Positions 18,744-27,800 are shown, counted from the stretch's first letter. The stretch is 64,000 bases of DNA from Silvimonas iriomotensis (GCF_014645535.1 NZ_BMLX01000001.1:1109169-1173168); one strand, 5' to 3'. Notes: generated by a model not told the origin, from the letters alone. A program made the numbers and translations.

Positions 18744-19357
18744 CAGATGCTTTCCATGAACGCATCCAGCGCCTTTTTCAGTTGCGAGATCGATTCTTCC
18801 GGCATCAAGGTCAAAAGGTGGCAGGTGAAATCGCGGATTTCCAGCGTGAAGCGCACCTGGATCAGCAAGGCGTAATCCCAGGTCAGCTGATCAGGATTGA
18901 TCAAGCGGTCCACCTCGGCGTTCTCTGCAATGATGGTCGGCGGCGAATACGACAGCGGCGACACCAGCAGATCAGCAATCCCGTTCAGACAGGCACCGAC
19001 CAGCACGTTGCCGACATCCAGCAAGAGTTCGCGCTCGGTCGCCTGGCCAACTTCGTCCTCGTAACCCATCAGGTCGGCAAGGTTGCGGCAGCCACGTTCG
19101 TCATAGATCACCATGGCTTCGCCACGCAGCGTGCCAGAGAACGACTGGCGCACGGCGGTGACAGCCAGTTCGCGCCCGACCGTCTGCGCGATGGTGCCCG
19201 AGATATTGCCGGCATCGGCCAGCGAAATACCCGGCACCGACAAATGGACAAAGCTGCCCATCAACTGGGCCAGCAGCGCGCCGGCGCGGCCCATGGCAAT
19301 GTTGGTGATTTCCTGCAGCGCGTCGCGCTGATCTTCCGTCAAGGCAATAACAGTCAT
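18743..19357 (-). CDS. CheC-like CheY-phosphatase
   Basis: 204 residues of the CheC/CheX/FliY family. The first active-site signature D-x3-E-x2-N-x22-P is exact: D12, E16, N19, P42. The second copy, around 'LLLDVGNVLVGACLNG', keeps Asn and the downstream Pro but has Asp where Glu is expected. It may thus have one standard and one altered phosphatase site. CheC proteins dephosphorylate CheY-type receivers. Here the obvious partner is the receiver protein encoded immediately upstream, whose stop overlaps this start. No cheD or flagellar genes are adjacent. Confidence 0.88.
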   Translation of the reverse strand: MTVIALTEDQRDALQEITNIAMGRAGALLAQLMGSFVHLSVPGISLADAGNISGTIAQTVGRELAVTAVRQSFSGTLRGEAMVIYDERGCRNLADLMGYEDEVGQATERELLLDVGNVLVGACLNGIADLLVSPLSYSPPTIIAENAEVDRLINPDQLTWDYALLIQVRFTLEIRDFTCHLLTLMPEESISQLKKALDAFMESI

Positions 19358-19722
19358 AGCTTGATTCCGTACTCGCGCAACACCGCCTCAATACTGGCCG
19401 GATCAACCGGCTTTTTGACGAAGGCTGCAGCGCCCAGGGCGCGTACGCGCTCGCGCGCCAACGTTTGCACATCTGCGGTTACAACAACCACAAAGGAATT
19501 CAAACCTTCTTTTTGCAGGGTTTCCAGCACGGCATAGCCGTCCATGTCCGGCATGGTCAGATCCAGAAACATCACGTCGGCCTTGCCCGCGCGATAGGCC
19601 GCGACCGCCTCGTTGCCATTACTGGCCTGCGTGATTTCCACGTCCCACGTGGGGGGCAAAGCTTTGATCAGCATCTTGCGTGCTATGGATGAATCGTCGA
19701 CGACAAGTATCGGCGTTGGCAT
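19354..19722 (-). CDS. Single-domain CheY-like response regulator
   Basis: 122 residues forming one receiver domain. The acidic pair is D9-D10, the phosphorylation site is D54 in 'MFLDLTMPDMDG', a T/S switch position lies in 'VVVTAD', and the conserved lysine is in 'AFVKKPVD'. There is no output domain. The ATG at 19722 begins MPTPILVVDDSS; upstream in-frame codons are not part of the fold. It is the first gene of the three-gene signalling operon, overlapping the CheC-like gene by four bases. Its cognate histidine kinase is not in the window. Confidence 0.9.
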   Translation of the reverse strand: MPTPILVVDDSSIARKMLIKALPPTWDVEITQASNGNEAVAAYRAGKADVMFLDLTMPDMDGYAVLETLQKEGLNSFVVVVTADVQTLARERVRALGAAAFVKKPVDPASIEAVLREYGIKL

Positions 19723-19802
19723 GCGGCATTCCGGGCTATTCAACGAGGCAAAAGGCCTAAGCTGACAGATTTTAGTGAAGTTATCTCGCCCTGAATAGTC
19801 TC

Positions 19803-20480
19803 TCAAAGCACCATATGACTAAATAGCAGCACTGAAAGCAGCCGATATATGCCAAATGCAATAAAGAGCAACCCTGCCAACACCCTGACAAATCGCTTTC
19901 TTATCCACTGCAAAATCCGGCCTGCGGCCTGCCCCATCAACAACAGGTTTGGCAGCGTACCCAGCCCGAATGCCAGCATTATCAAGGCGCCCTGCCCGAC
20001 CCCGCCAGAGGACAAAGCTGACAAGCTGGCCGTATAAACCAGACCACAGGGCAACCATCCCCAGAGCGCCCCCACGATCAGCGTGTCAGGCCAGCGCCTG
20101 ACTGGTAAGCGACGACGCAAAACCGGTTGCAAAAATCGCCACACGGGCCGACCAACGGTTTCGATATGCACAATCCAGGAAAACCAGCCGGCCAGATACA
20201 GCCCGACGCCAATCAGCAACAGGTTGGCCAGCACATAGAGCACCAGCTTGATGGACTGCAGGGAAACAAGAAACGGCAGCGCGCCAAGCGCCCCGGCCAG
20301 CGCGCCGATGAGCGTATAGCCGGCAAGGCGGCCAAGATTGAAACCCAGGTGATAACGCAGGCGCGGGCCGGGTGGCAATTGCAAGCTGAACGCGGCAACG
20401 ACGCCGCCGCACATGCCAAAGCAATGTCCGCCGCCCAGAAAGCCTGCCAGCAAGAACGCAAAAACGTCGAAGTCGTGCAA
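19803..20480 (-). CDS. TauE/SafE-like (CcoI-linked type) inner membrane protein
   Basis: 225 residues from the TTG at 20480, with about six hydrophobic segments. The first helix carries 'LLAGFLGGGHCFGMCGG', and a second cysteine motif 'GWLPCGLVY' lies near the middle. This His/Cys-containing subfamily, annotated as sulfite exporter TauE/SafE, is commonly found beside hemN, fnr and cbb3-oxidase maturation genes and has been linked to copper or cytochrome handling (established neighbourhood, unproven mechanism). The chosen start gives the family-like MHDFD N-terminus; a longer TTG start at 20537 is possible. It sits 37 to 94 bases downstream of hemN, same strand. Confidence 0.8.
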   Translation of the reverse strand: MHDFDVFAFLLAGFLGGGHCFGMCGGVVAAFSLQLPPGPRLRYHLGFNLGRLAGYTLIGALAGALGALPFLVSLQSIKLVLYVLANLLLIGVGLYLAGWFSWIVHIETVGRPVWRFLQPVLRRRLPVRRWPDTLIVGALWGWLPCGLVYTASLSALSSGGVGQGALIMLAFGLGTLPNLLLMGQAAGRILQWIRKRFVRVLAGLLFIAFGIYRLLSVLLFSHMVL

Positions 20481-20574
20481 GGATGATCCCGCTAGGAAAA
20501 GCACGCCAGACCCAGCCACCAGAACGGCGACAGACAAGCGGCAAGCTTACCGCAAAACCTGGCAGATCAATGCA

Positions 20575-21972
20575 TCAGACAAGGCGGGAGTAGCGCGCGG
20601 CGGTAGTTTTCTCACGCAAGTGGCGATCAAACACCATAGCAATGGAGCGGATCAGCATGCGTCCCTTGGGCGTAACCTCGATGCCTTCGGGCGAAATGAT
20701 CAGCAAGTCATCGCGCATCATGGCGTCCAGCACCGCCAGTTCAGGCGCAAAGTAGGTTTTGAAATCCACCAGCCAGGCGGTTTCGACCTGCCCGAAGTCC
20801 AGATTGAAGCGACACATCAGCCCCTGAATGACCGATCGCCGCAACAGATCATCGCGGTTCAGCTCGTACCCCCGCACGATGGGCAGGATGTCTTCATCCA
20901 GCATGGCGTAGTACTGTTCGATCTCTTTGGCGTTCTGGAAATAACCGGCGCCCACTTTGCCAATACCGGAAACGCCAAATGCCAATAAATCAGATTCCGC
21001 CCAGGTTGAATAACCCTGGAAATTGCGCTGCAAAGTGCCACGCCTTTGCGCTACGGCCAGATCATCATCCGGCAATGCAAAATGATCCATACCGATATAG
21101 ACATATCCGGCCTCGGTAAGCCGCTCAATTGCAGATTGCAGGATATCGAGTTTTTCTGATGCCCCCGGCAATGCACTGGCATCCATTTGCCGTTGTGTTT
21201 TGAATCTTTCAGGCAAATGCGCATAATTATAAAGCGCAAGTCGGTCTGGCCTGATTGCCAGAACCCGGTCGATTGTGCGCAACACACTTTGCACCGACTG
21301 GAACGGCAAGCCGTAGATCAGATCAATGCTGACCGAGCGGAAACCCATGCTGCGCGCGGCGTCGATCACCATACGGGTTTGCGCTTCGCTCTGCACGCGG
21401 TTCACGGCGCGCTGCACGCGCTCGTCAAAATCCTGCACGCCAACACTCATGCGGTTAAAACCGGCCTGGGCCAGGAGGCTGATTTTGGCGGGCTGCAATT
21501 TGCGCGGATCAATTTCGATCGAATATTCGCCATTTGGCAAAATATGGAAATTCTTATTGATTTCTGAAATCAAATCGGCAAGTTGTGCTTCCGGCAAAAA
21601 AGTAGGTGTACCACCGCCAAAATGAATCTGGCCAACCTTCATGGTATATGGCAATATATTTGCCAGCAGCCGAATTTCTTTTTTAAGATATTCGACATAT
21701 TCAACTGCCCTGCTTTCATTTTTGGTGATGATCTTGTTACAGGCGCAGTAGTAGCAGACGGTATTGCAAAAAGGCAGATGAAAATACAGCGATGCCGGGC
21801 GGTCTGCCTCCCCCACGCGGGACTGCTGCAGCGACGCGGCATAGGCGTCGACACTCAGCGGACCAAAGCGGTCAGCAGTGGGATATGAGGTGTAGCGAGG
21901 CCCCTGGCCATCGTAGCGTTCGACAAGGGGGCGATCGAACTCGACTTGCTGGATGTAGGCGGCTGTATGCAT
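20575..21972 (-). CDS. hemN: Oxygen-independent coproporphyrinogen III oxidase
   Basis: 465 residues of the radical-SAM HemN family. The iron-sulfur cluster ligands are C69, C73 and C76 in 'FCNTVCYYCACN', with the typical extra C78. 'HFGGGTPTFL' and 'EIDPRKL' are the SAM-binding features. HemN oxidatively decarboxylates coproporphyrinogen III when oxygen is scarce. The N-terminal 'RYDGQGPRYTSYPTADRF' marks true HemN rather than the HemW-like paralogues. ATG at 21972 has a GGCAGGA site. A perfect FNR box lies 58 bases upstream of the start, predicting anaerobic induction. Confidence 0.95.
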   Translation of the reverse strand: MHTAAYIQQVEFDRPLVERYDGQGPRYTSYPTADRFGPLSVDAYAASLQQSRVGEADRPASLYFHLPFCNTVCYYCACNKIITKNESRAVEYVEYLKKEIRLLANILPYTMKVGQIHFGGGTPTFLPEAQLADLISEINKNFHILPNGEYSIEIDPRKLQPAKISLLAQAGFNRMSVGVQDFDERVQRAVNRVQSEAQTRMVIDAARSMGFRSVSIDLIYGLPFQSVQSVLRTIDRVLAIRPDRLALYNYAHLPERFKTQRQMDASALPGASEKLDILQSAIERLTEAGYVYIGMDHFALPDDDLAVAQRRGTLQRNFQGYSTWAESDLLAFGVSGIGKVGAGYFQNAKEIEQYYAMLDEDILPIVRGYELNRDDLLRRSVIQGLMCRFNLDFGQVETAWLVDFKTYFAPELAVLDAMMRDDLLIISPEGIEVTPKGRMLIRSIAMVFDRHLREKTTAARYSRLV

Positions 21973-21980
21973 TTGTCCTG

Positions 21981-21996
21981 CCCTGAAAATTCAGGG
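21981..21996. repeat. Palindrome in the hemN leader
   Basis: CCCTGAA-AA-TTCAGGG is a perfect 7+7 inverted repeat lying between the FNR box and the hemN start codon. It could be a second regulator site or a 5' RNA hairpin close to the predicted transcription start. Confidence 0.6.
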
Positions 21997-22029
21997 TAAA
22001 CAGTTTGCCTCCACCCTGGAGATATTTAC

Positions 22030-22043
22030 TTGATACAGATCAA
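22030..22043. promoter_or_regulatory. FNR box (TTGAT-N4-ATCAA)
   Basis: TTGATACAGATCAA matches the FNR/ANR consensus perfectly in both half-sites. Its centre is 64 bases from the hemN ATG and 153 bases from the fnr ATG. Taken as a -41.5 activator site for hemN, it predicts a transcript starting near 21995. It may also control fnr on the other strand. Confidence 0.9.
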
Positions 22044-22189
22044 AGCAAATCGCATGATGCTCGCATCTACTTCGCACATGTAATTAATAGATGCCCTCAG
22101 CGACCGACCGTTTCTGACAGACCAGCCCCAACCGTGACTTTGGCTCTGGCCTGCAGGCAATTATCTGAAGTCCAAGTGGAAAAACAACC

Positions 22190-22936
22190 ATGCTCTCACC
22201 TATCCAGTTACGTGAAACCGGTCTCAAGCAATTGCGCCATGCCTGCTCCAGTTGCAGCCTGCGCGAACTGTGCCTGCCTGTCGGGCTCTCTCCCGATGAA
22301 ATGCGTCAGGTCGACCAGCTTGTCAGCCAGGGCCGCCCGATCAAGCGGGGCGAAGCGCTCTATCGGGCCGGCGAACCGTTTCACTCGCTTTACGCTGTGC
22401 GCCTGGGTTTTTTCAAGACCAGTGTTGTCTCTGAAGATGGCCGGGAGCAGGTCACGGGCTTTCACATGAACGGTGAACTGATCGGCATGGATGCCATCAG
22501 CACCGAGCACCACACCTGCGATGCGGTGGCACTGGAAGACAGCGAAGTGTGCGAGTTGCCATTCAATGAAATGGAAAACATGTCGCGCCGCATTCCCTCG
22601 CTGCAGCGCCACCTGTACCGCCTGATGAGCCGCGAGATCGTCCGCGATCATGGCGTCATGCTGTTGCTGGGCAACATGAAGGCTGAGGAGCGCATTGCGG
22701 CATTCCTGCTGAACCTGTCACAACGTTTTGCCTTGCGCGGTTACTCGCAGCACAGTTTTCATTTGCGCATGACGCGTGAAGAAATCGGCAGCTATCTGGG
22801 CCTGAAACTGGAAACCGTCAGCCGCACCTTGTCACGCTTCCAGGACCAGGGTTTACTGCGGGTACAGAACCGTTTGATTGAACTCAAAGACATCGAAGGC
22901 CTGAAGCAGTTGATGAATAGCTGCCAGGGCAACTGA
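22190..22936 (+). CDS. fnr: FNR-type oxygen-sensing transcriptional regulator
   Basis: 248 residues of the CRP/FNR superfamily. The four cysteines expected to bind the oxygen-labile [4Fe-4S] cluster are present: C19, C22 and C28 at the N-terminus and C110 in 'HHTCDAVALED'. A cyclic-nucleotide-type beta-roll follows, then a C-terminal winged helix-turn-helix 'TREEIGSYLGLKLETVSRTLSRF', with the Glu/Ser/Arg contact residues for TTGAT half-sites. It is divergent from hemN and shares a regulatory gap containing one perfect FNR box, so autoregulation is plausible. Confidence 0.95.
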   Translation: MLSPIQLRETGLKQLRHACSSCSLRELCLPVGLSPDEMRQVDQLVSQGRPIKRGEALYRAGEPFHSLYAVRLGFFKTSVVSEDGREQVTGFHMNGELIGMDAISTEHHTCDAVALEDSEVCELPFNEMENMSRRIPSLQRHLYRLMSREIVRDHGVMLLLGNMKAEERIAAFLLNLSQRFALRGYSQHSFHLRMTREEIGSYLGLKLETVSRTLSRFQDQGLLRVQNRLIELKDIEGLKQLMNSCQGN

Positions 22937-22948
22937 CCCCGCGCCCCC

Positions 22949-23644
22949 ATGATCGCCCAGCTCTGCCTGATTGCCCCTGCCGCACAAGCCTCTGCCGTAC
23001 TTGAACGCCTGGGACAGGCCGGGCTGGGGCTGCCTGTATTCCCGGCGGAGGCGGCGGCAGCGCTTCCGCCCGCCCCCACGGCAGACAGCACGCTGGTGCT
23101 GATCAATCCGGGCAATATGGCTGCTTACCAGCAACACTTGGCCGTTGCCCGGCAAGGTGGCTGGCGCCTTCTGGACCTGGCGGTCAATCTGCACAATCCG
23201 TTTGGTAAAACCATGGGCTGGATGGTTGCCGCGGGTGGCAACCATGATGATTTCGCCCTGGCCACGCCGGTACTGGATGCGCTGGCGCCGCCGTTTCCCA
23301 AAGCCTGGCTTCACGCCGGCGGCCCTGGGGCCGGTGCTTTTCTGAACAGCATTGCCAGCGGCTGGCTGGCGCAGTCTGAATCTGTCTGGCAATGGTTGCT
23401 GCATGCCTTGCAGCAACCGGGTGCCAGTTCGTTTGATCTGCAATCCTGGCAAACGCTGATCGACCACAGCCTGACGCACCTGCAAGACGATGCCCGCAGC
23501 TATCTGGCCATTGATACCGGGCCGTTCCAGCCCTGGTTTGCCGATCAATGCGCCCTGCTACTCAACCCGCTGACCCGTGAATCCCCGGCCCGCCAACTGG
23601 CCAACTGGTTCCTGGCCGCGCAGGCGGTCAACCCCAAACCCTGA
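22949..23644 (+). CDS. Degenerate 6-phosphogluconate-dehydrogenase-like protein (probable pseudoenzyme)
   Basis: 231 residues, starting 12 bases after fnr with no Shine-Dalgarno site of its own, so probably coupled to fnr. The middle of the protein lines up by eye with decarboxylating 6PGDH/HIBADH proteins. 'WRLLDLAVN' matches the 'FLDVGTSGG' strand, 'GWMVAAGGNHDDFALATPVLDAL' matches the 'LMIGG..EAF...PLF.AL' region, and 'GGPGAGAFLNSI' matches 'GPSGAGHFVKMVHN'. The catalytic Lys is replaced (Asn or Leu depending on alignment), and the N-terminal glycine-rich NAD-binding motif is absent (LIAPAAQAS). It is therefore unlikely to be an active dehydrogenase. Its role is unknown; a regulatory or binding role is only inference. 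Confidence 0.55.
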   Translation: MIAQLCLIAPAAQASAVLERLGQAGLGLPVFPAEAAAALPPAPTADSTLVLINPGNMAAYQQHLAVARQGGWRLLDLAVNLHNPFGKTMGWMVAAGGNHDDFALATPVLDALAPPFPKAWLHAGGPGAGAFLNSIASGWLAQSESVWQWLLHALQQPGASSFDLQSWQTLIDHSLTHLQDDARSYLAIDTGPFQPWFADQCALLLNPLTRESPARQLANWFLAAQAVNPKP

Positions 23645-23670
23645 CTCACACAGTGTCGGCCCAAATAAAA

Positions 23671-23695
23671 AACGGCCCCTTATGAAGGGGCCGTT
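23671..23695 (-). terminator. Rho-independent terminator of the phasin gene
   Basis: A stem of AACGGCCCC and GGGGCCGTT is followed on the minus strand by TTTTTTA. It lies 34 bases beyond the phasin stop and between the two convergent genes. Confidence 0.85.
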
Positions 23696-23728
23696 AACGC
23701 AATCGGCAGATATGCGCTAGTAAACAGG

Positions 23729-24292
23729 TCAGGCAGCAGCGGCCTTGCGGCGATTGGCTGCAGCGGTAGAGCTGGCCTTGTTGATGTTCTGCACGGTCGC
23801 AGCCAGCCACTCTTCGCTTTGCTTGCGGGTTGCGGCGATCGCGGAATCGTACACATCAAACGTGGTGGCCACGCCTTGACGCAGGCTCTTCACACCTGCG
23901 GCACCGGCCGGATATTGTTCAGCCAGCTTGTCCAGACCAGCCAGTACTTCTTCGCTGGTTTGCTTCAGATGTTTTTCCACCAGTTCACCCAGTTCTTTCT
24001 GGGTGGCATGGGCAATGCCCACGGCTTCGCGCCAGGCGGCGGTGGTTTTTTCGGTCACGGGTTCGACCAGTTCGCGCTGAACGGCCAGCGCTTCATTCGC
24101 GTCCTTGGCACCAGCAAGGGACTTGGCAGCGTGCTCGTTGTCAGACAACAGTGCACGGGCAAAACCCAGTTGCACCGCCCAGAGGCGCTCTGTACCGGTC
24201 AGGACGGTACGGGCAAAACCCAGAGACTGTTCGATCCCGACTTGTTGAGCGCGGGAAAACTCTTCGGCGAAACGGTTGGTACCAAGCGTCAT
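23729..24292 (-). CDS. Phasin family protein (PHB granule-associated)
   Basis: 187 residues, mostly amphipathic helix. The segment 'EEFSRAQQVGIEQSLGFARTVLTGTERLWAVQLGFAR' and the following Ala/Lys/Glu-rich helices are typical of PhaP-type phasins, and the C-terminus is Ala/Arg/Lys-rich (ANRRKAAAA). Phasins coat polyhydroxyalkanoate granules in the cytoplasm and affect their number and size. The ATG at 24292 has TAGGA five to nine bases upstream; longer in-frame starts lack one. A PhaM-like gene about 6.7 kb away supports PHB metabolism in this organism. Confidence 0.85.
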   Translation of the reverse strand: MTLGTNRFAEEFSRAQQVGIEQSLGFARTVLTGTERLWAVQLGFARALLSDNEHAAKSLAGAKDANEALAVQRELVEPVTEKTTAAWREAVGIAHATQKELGELVEKHLKQTSEEVLAGLDKLAEQYPAGAAGVKSLRQGVATTFDVYDSAIAATRKQSEEWLAATVQNINKASSTAAANRRKAAAA

Positions 24293-24397
24293 GATTTTTC
24301 CTAAGTGGTTGTGCAATGCAACATTTGAGGGCATTCTGGCAGAATGCATTCATATGTCAACCTTATTTTGTGCAATGCATCAGAAAAATCCAGCACG

Positions 24398-24427
24398 AAA
24401 AAAAACGACCTGACGGTCGTTTTTTTA
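24398..24427. terminator. Bidirectional terminator between the phasin and yjfB-like genes
   Basis: A stem ACGACC/GGTCGT with a TGAC loop is flanked by seven or more A residues on one side and seven T residues on the other. It can terminate the minus-strand motility gene at 24463-24696. Confidence 0.8.
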
Positions 24428-24462
24428 TAAACAGGATCAAACAGTTGTTTGATTTGCAGGCT

Positions 24463-24696
24463 TTACGCTTTGACGTCCACGCTGTTACCCAGGTTGGACG
24501 GATTGTTGTACTGCGGCACTGGCGGCAGCGCCTGCAACAGGCTAAGGGCCGCAGAAGCTTGCGCGTCATTGGCTTTTTTCATGACGGCCACGTTGATCGA
24601 ATTGGCGTTGGCGGCGGGTTGCAGCACCGTGGCGTTGAGCTGGTTCATGCTCTGATTCACCGCGTTGCTTTGACTGCTGACTGCACTTGCATCCAT
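24463..24696 (-). CDS. Putative motility protein, YjfB family
   Basis: A 77-residue small helical protein. The pattern 'NAVNQSMNQLNATVLQ...AANANSINVAVMKKANDAQASAALSLLQALP' is that of the YjfB_motility family, small proteins found near flagellar or chemotaxis genes in many bacteria, whose function is not established. It is a single gene between dnaE (divergent) and a terminator, so there is no local flagellar context here. Confidence 0.75.
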   Translation of the reverse strand: MDASAVSSQSNAVNQSMNQLNATVLQPAANANSINVAVMKKANDAQASAALSLLQALPPVPQYNNPSNLGNSVDVKA

Positions 24697-24808
24697 AAGG
24701 CTGAAGACTCCTCTATAGGAATCAACACCTTAACCTGGAATTTATTACAAATGCAAGTTAGTCCGCCCACACTGTTCAACGCGCGCCTGCCTCTGTCTTG
24801 ATTAGCAG

Positions 24809-24817
24809 TGATAGAAT
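24809..24817 (+). promoter_or_regulatory. Extended -10 promoter directly before dnaE
   Basis: TGATAGAAT is an extended -10 element (TGn-TAGAAT). The base seven positions past the hexamer is the A of the dnaE ATG, so transcripts from it would be leaderless. No Shine-Dalgarno sequence precedes the ATG, and no good -35 element is present at 17 bp. Confidence 0.5.
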
Positions 24818-24823
24818 TTGCGG

Positions 24824-27800
24824 ATGAATACCCCTGCCTTTATCCATCTCCGCCTTCACTCCGAATTCTCTGTGACCGACGGCATTGTCCGTATTGACGA
24901 TGCGGTCAGCCAGGCCAAAAAGCTGGGCATGCCAGCCCTGGCTGTTTCGGATCTGATGAACCTGTTTGGCATGGTCAAGCTGTACAAAGCCTGCCGCAAC
25001 ACCGGCCTGAAGCCCATCGTCGCGCTGGATTGCTGGATAGAGAACCATGATGATCGCGACAAACCCACGCGCGTGTTGTTTGTTGCCCGCAACCGTGACG
25101 GTTACGGCCGTCTGTGCGAACTCCTCACCCGCGCCTACCTGGAAAACCAGTATCGTGGCCGCGCTGAACTGAAAAAAGAATGGCTGGACAGCGGCGACAA
25201 CACGGGCTTGATGTGCCTGTCTGGCGCGCACCAGGGCGAAATCGGCCAGGCCATCCTGAATGGCAACATGGCCGGCGCCATTGAACTGGCCCGCTGGTGG
25301 CACGATCACTTTCCTGGTGCGTTCTATCTGGAACTGCAACGCAGCGGCCGCCCGGAGTGCGAAGCGTCGGTGCAGGGTCATCTGGATATCGCGTCCGAAC
25401 TGGATTTGCCAGTTGTTGCGACACACCCCATCCAGTTCATGGACCCGGACGACTTCAAGGCGCACGAAGCCCGTACATGTATTTCTGAAGGCTACGTGAT
25501 GGCCGACAAGCGCCGGCCGCGCAACTTCACCGAAGAACAGTATTTCAAGACGCCTGACGAAATGCAGGCGCTGTTTGCCGACCTCCCCGAGGCGCTGGCC
25601 AACACGGTCACGCTGGCGCAGCGCTGCAACGTGAATATCGTGCTGGGCAAGAACTTCCTGCCGCTGTTCCCGACGCCCGATGGCATGACGCTGGATGACT
25701 TCCTGGTGCATCAGGCCAAGGACGGCCTGGAAATGCGTCTGGCGCAGTTGTACCCGGACGAAGCCAGACGCGACGCCGAACGCCCGCGCTACCAGGAACG
25801 CCTCAAGTTCGAGACCGATACCATCATCCAGATGGGCTTCCCGGGCTACTTTCTGATCGTGGCGGACTTTATCGTCTGGGCCAAGCACAACGGCTGCCCG
25901 GTCGGGCCGGGCCGGGGGTCGGGCGCGGGTTCGCTGGTGGCCTATTCGCTGGGCATTACCGACATTGACCCCACCGAATACGCCCTGCTGTTCGAGCGCT
26001 TCCTGAACCCGGAACGGGTCTCGATGCCTGACTTCGATATCGACTTTTGTCAGGACAACCGCTGGCGCGTGATTGAGTATGTGCGCGGCAAATACGGCGC
26101 CGAGGCCGTCAGCCAGATCGCCACCTTCGGGACCATGGCCGCCAAGGCGGTGGTGCGCGACGTTGGCCGCGTGCTGGATCTGTCTTATATGTTTGTCGAT
26201 GGCCTGTCCAAGCTCATCCCGGCCGCACCGGGCAAGCAATACAGCCTGGATGACGCTACCGAGATGGTTCCGGAACTGGCCGAACGCGTCAAAAACGAAG
26301 AAGAAGTGATCGAGTTGTGGGAGCTGGCCAAGAAGCTGGAAGGCCTGACCCGCAATATCGGCATGCACGCTGGCGGCGTGTTGATTGCGCCAGGCCAGAT
26401 CACCGACTTCTGCCCGGTGTACCAGGCCAGCGGCGTGGATTCGTCGCCGGTTTCCATGCTCGACAAAGACGACGTGGAACAAGTCGGCCTGGTGAAGTTC
26501 GACTTTCTGGGTCTGCGCAACCTGACGATTATTGAACTCGCCCTGCAATACATCAAAGAGCAGACCGGCGAATACATTGACCTGATGAGTCTGGGCTTTG
26601 GCGATCAGGCGGCGTATCAGGTTTTCCGCGACGCCAACACCACCGCCGTGTTCCAGGTTGAATCGGACGGGATGAAGCGGCTGCTGGAAAAGCTGGCACC
26701 CGACCGTTTTGAAGACATTATCGCTGTGCTGGCGCTCTACCGGCCGGGCCCGCTGGGCTCTGGCATGGTGGATACGTTTATCAACCGGAAAAAGGGTCTG
26801 GAAACCCCGGATTACTTCCACCCTGATCTGGAAAAGTGTCTGGAGCCGACTTACGGCGTGATCGTGTATCAAGAGCAGGTGATGCAGATCTCGCAGATTA
26901 TCGGCGGCTACACGCTGGGCGGCGCGGACATGCTGCGCCGGGCCATGGGTAAAAAGAAACCTGAAGAAATGGCCAAGCACCGGGTGACCATTGCCGAGGG
27001 CGCGGCCCAGAAAGGCTACGATCCGGCACTGGCCGAGCACTTGTTTGACTTGATGACCAAGTTTGCCGAGTACGGCTTTAACAAGTCGCACACGGCCGCC
27101 TACGCGGTGGTGTCGTACCACACCGCCTGGCTCAAGGCGCATCACACCGCGGCGTTCATGGCCGCCACCATGAGTTCTGAACTGGATAACACCGATCAGC
27201 TCAAGGTGTTCTACGACGATTGCGTCGAGAAGAACAGGCTGGAAATCCTGCCACCCGACGTCAACGCCAGCATGTACCGCTTCGTGCCGGTCGGCAAAAA
27301 ACAGATCCGCTACGCCCTGGGCGCCATCAAGGGCGTGGGTGAAGGCGCGGTCAACATGATCGTGAATGAACGTACCGCCAACGGCCCGTACATCGATCTG
27401 TATGACTTCTGCATGCGGACCGACAAGAAGGAAGTCAACAAGCGCGTAATTGAAGCGCTGATCCGCGGCGGCGCGTTTGATGCGCTGGATAGCAACCGCG
27501 CCCAGTTGCTGGCCAACGTTGAACAGGCCATGAGCATTGCCGAGCATGCCGCTGCCAACGCCAACCAGGGCAGTCTGTTTGATGTGTTCGAGCCGGCCGC
27601 CGCCCCCACCGTGGAGCGGATCGTGGTGCCGGCATGGGATGACAAAACCCGCCTTGCCGAAGAAAAACCGGCGATCGGGTTTTATCTCTCCGGGCACCCG
27701 TTTGATGCGTATGCCAAAGACGTCAAAGCGTTTATCAAAACCCGGCTGGACCGCTTGCAACCGCGCAAGGATATTCAGTACGTCGCCGGGATTGTGATCG

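Noticed and set aside
24776-27760. Very long antisense reading frame (994 codons) inside dnaE
   Set aside because: It is the mirror frame of a GC-biased gene. The plus-strand product has all DnaE motifs at the expected length, whereas the antisense product has no recognisable domain.
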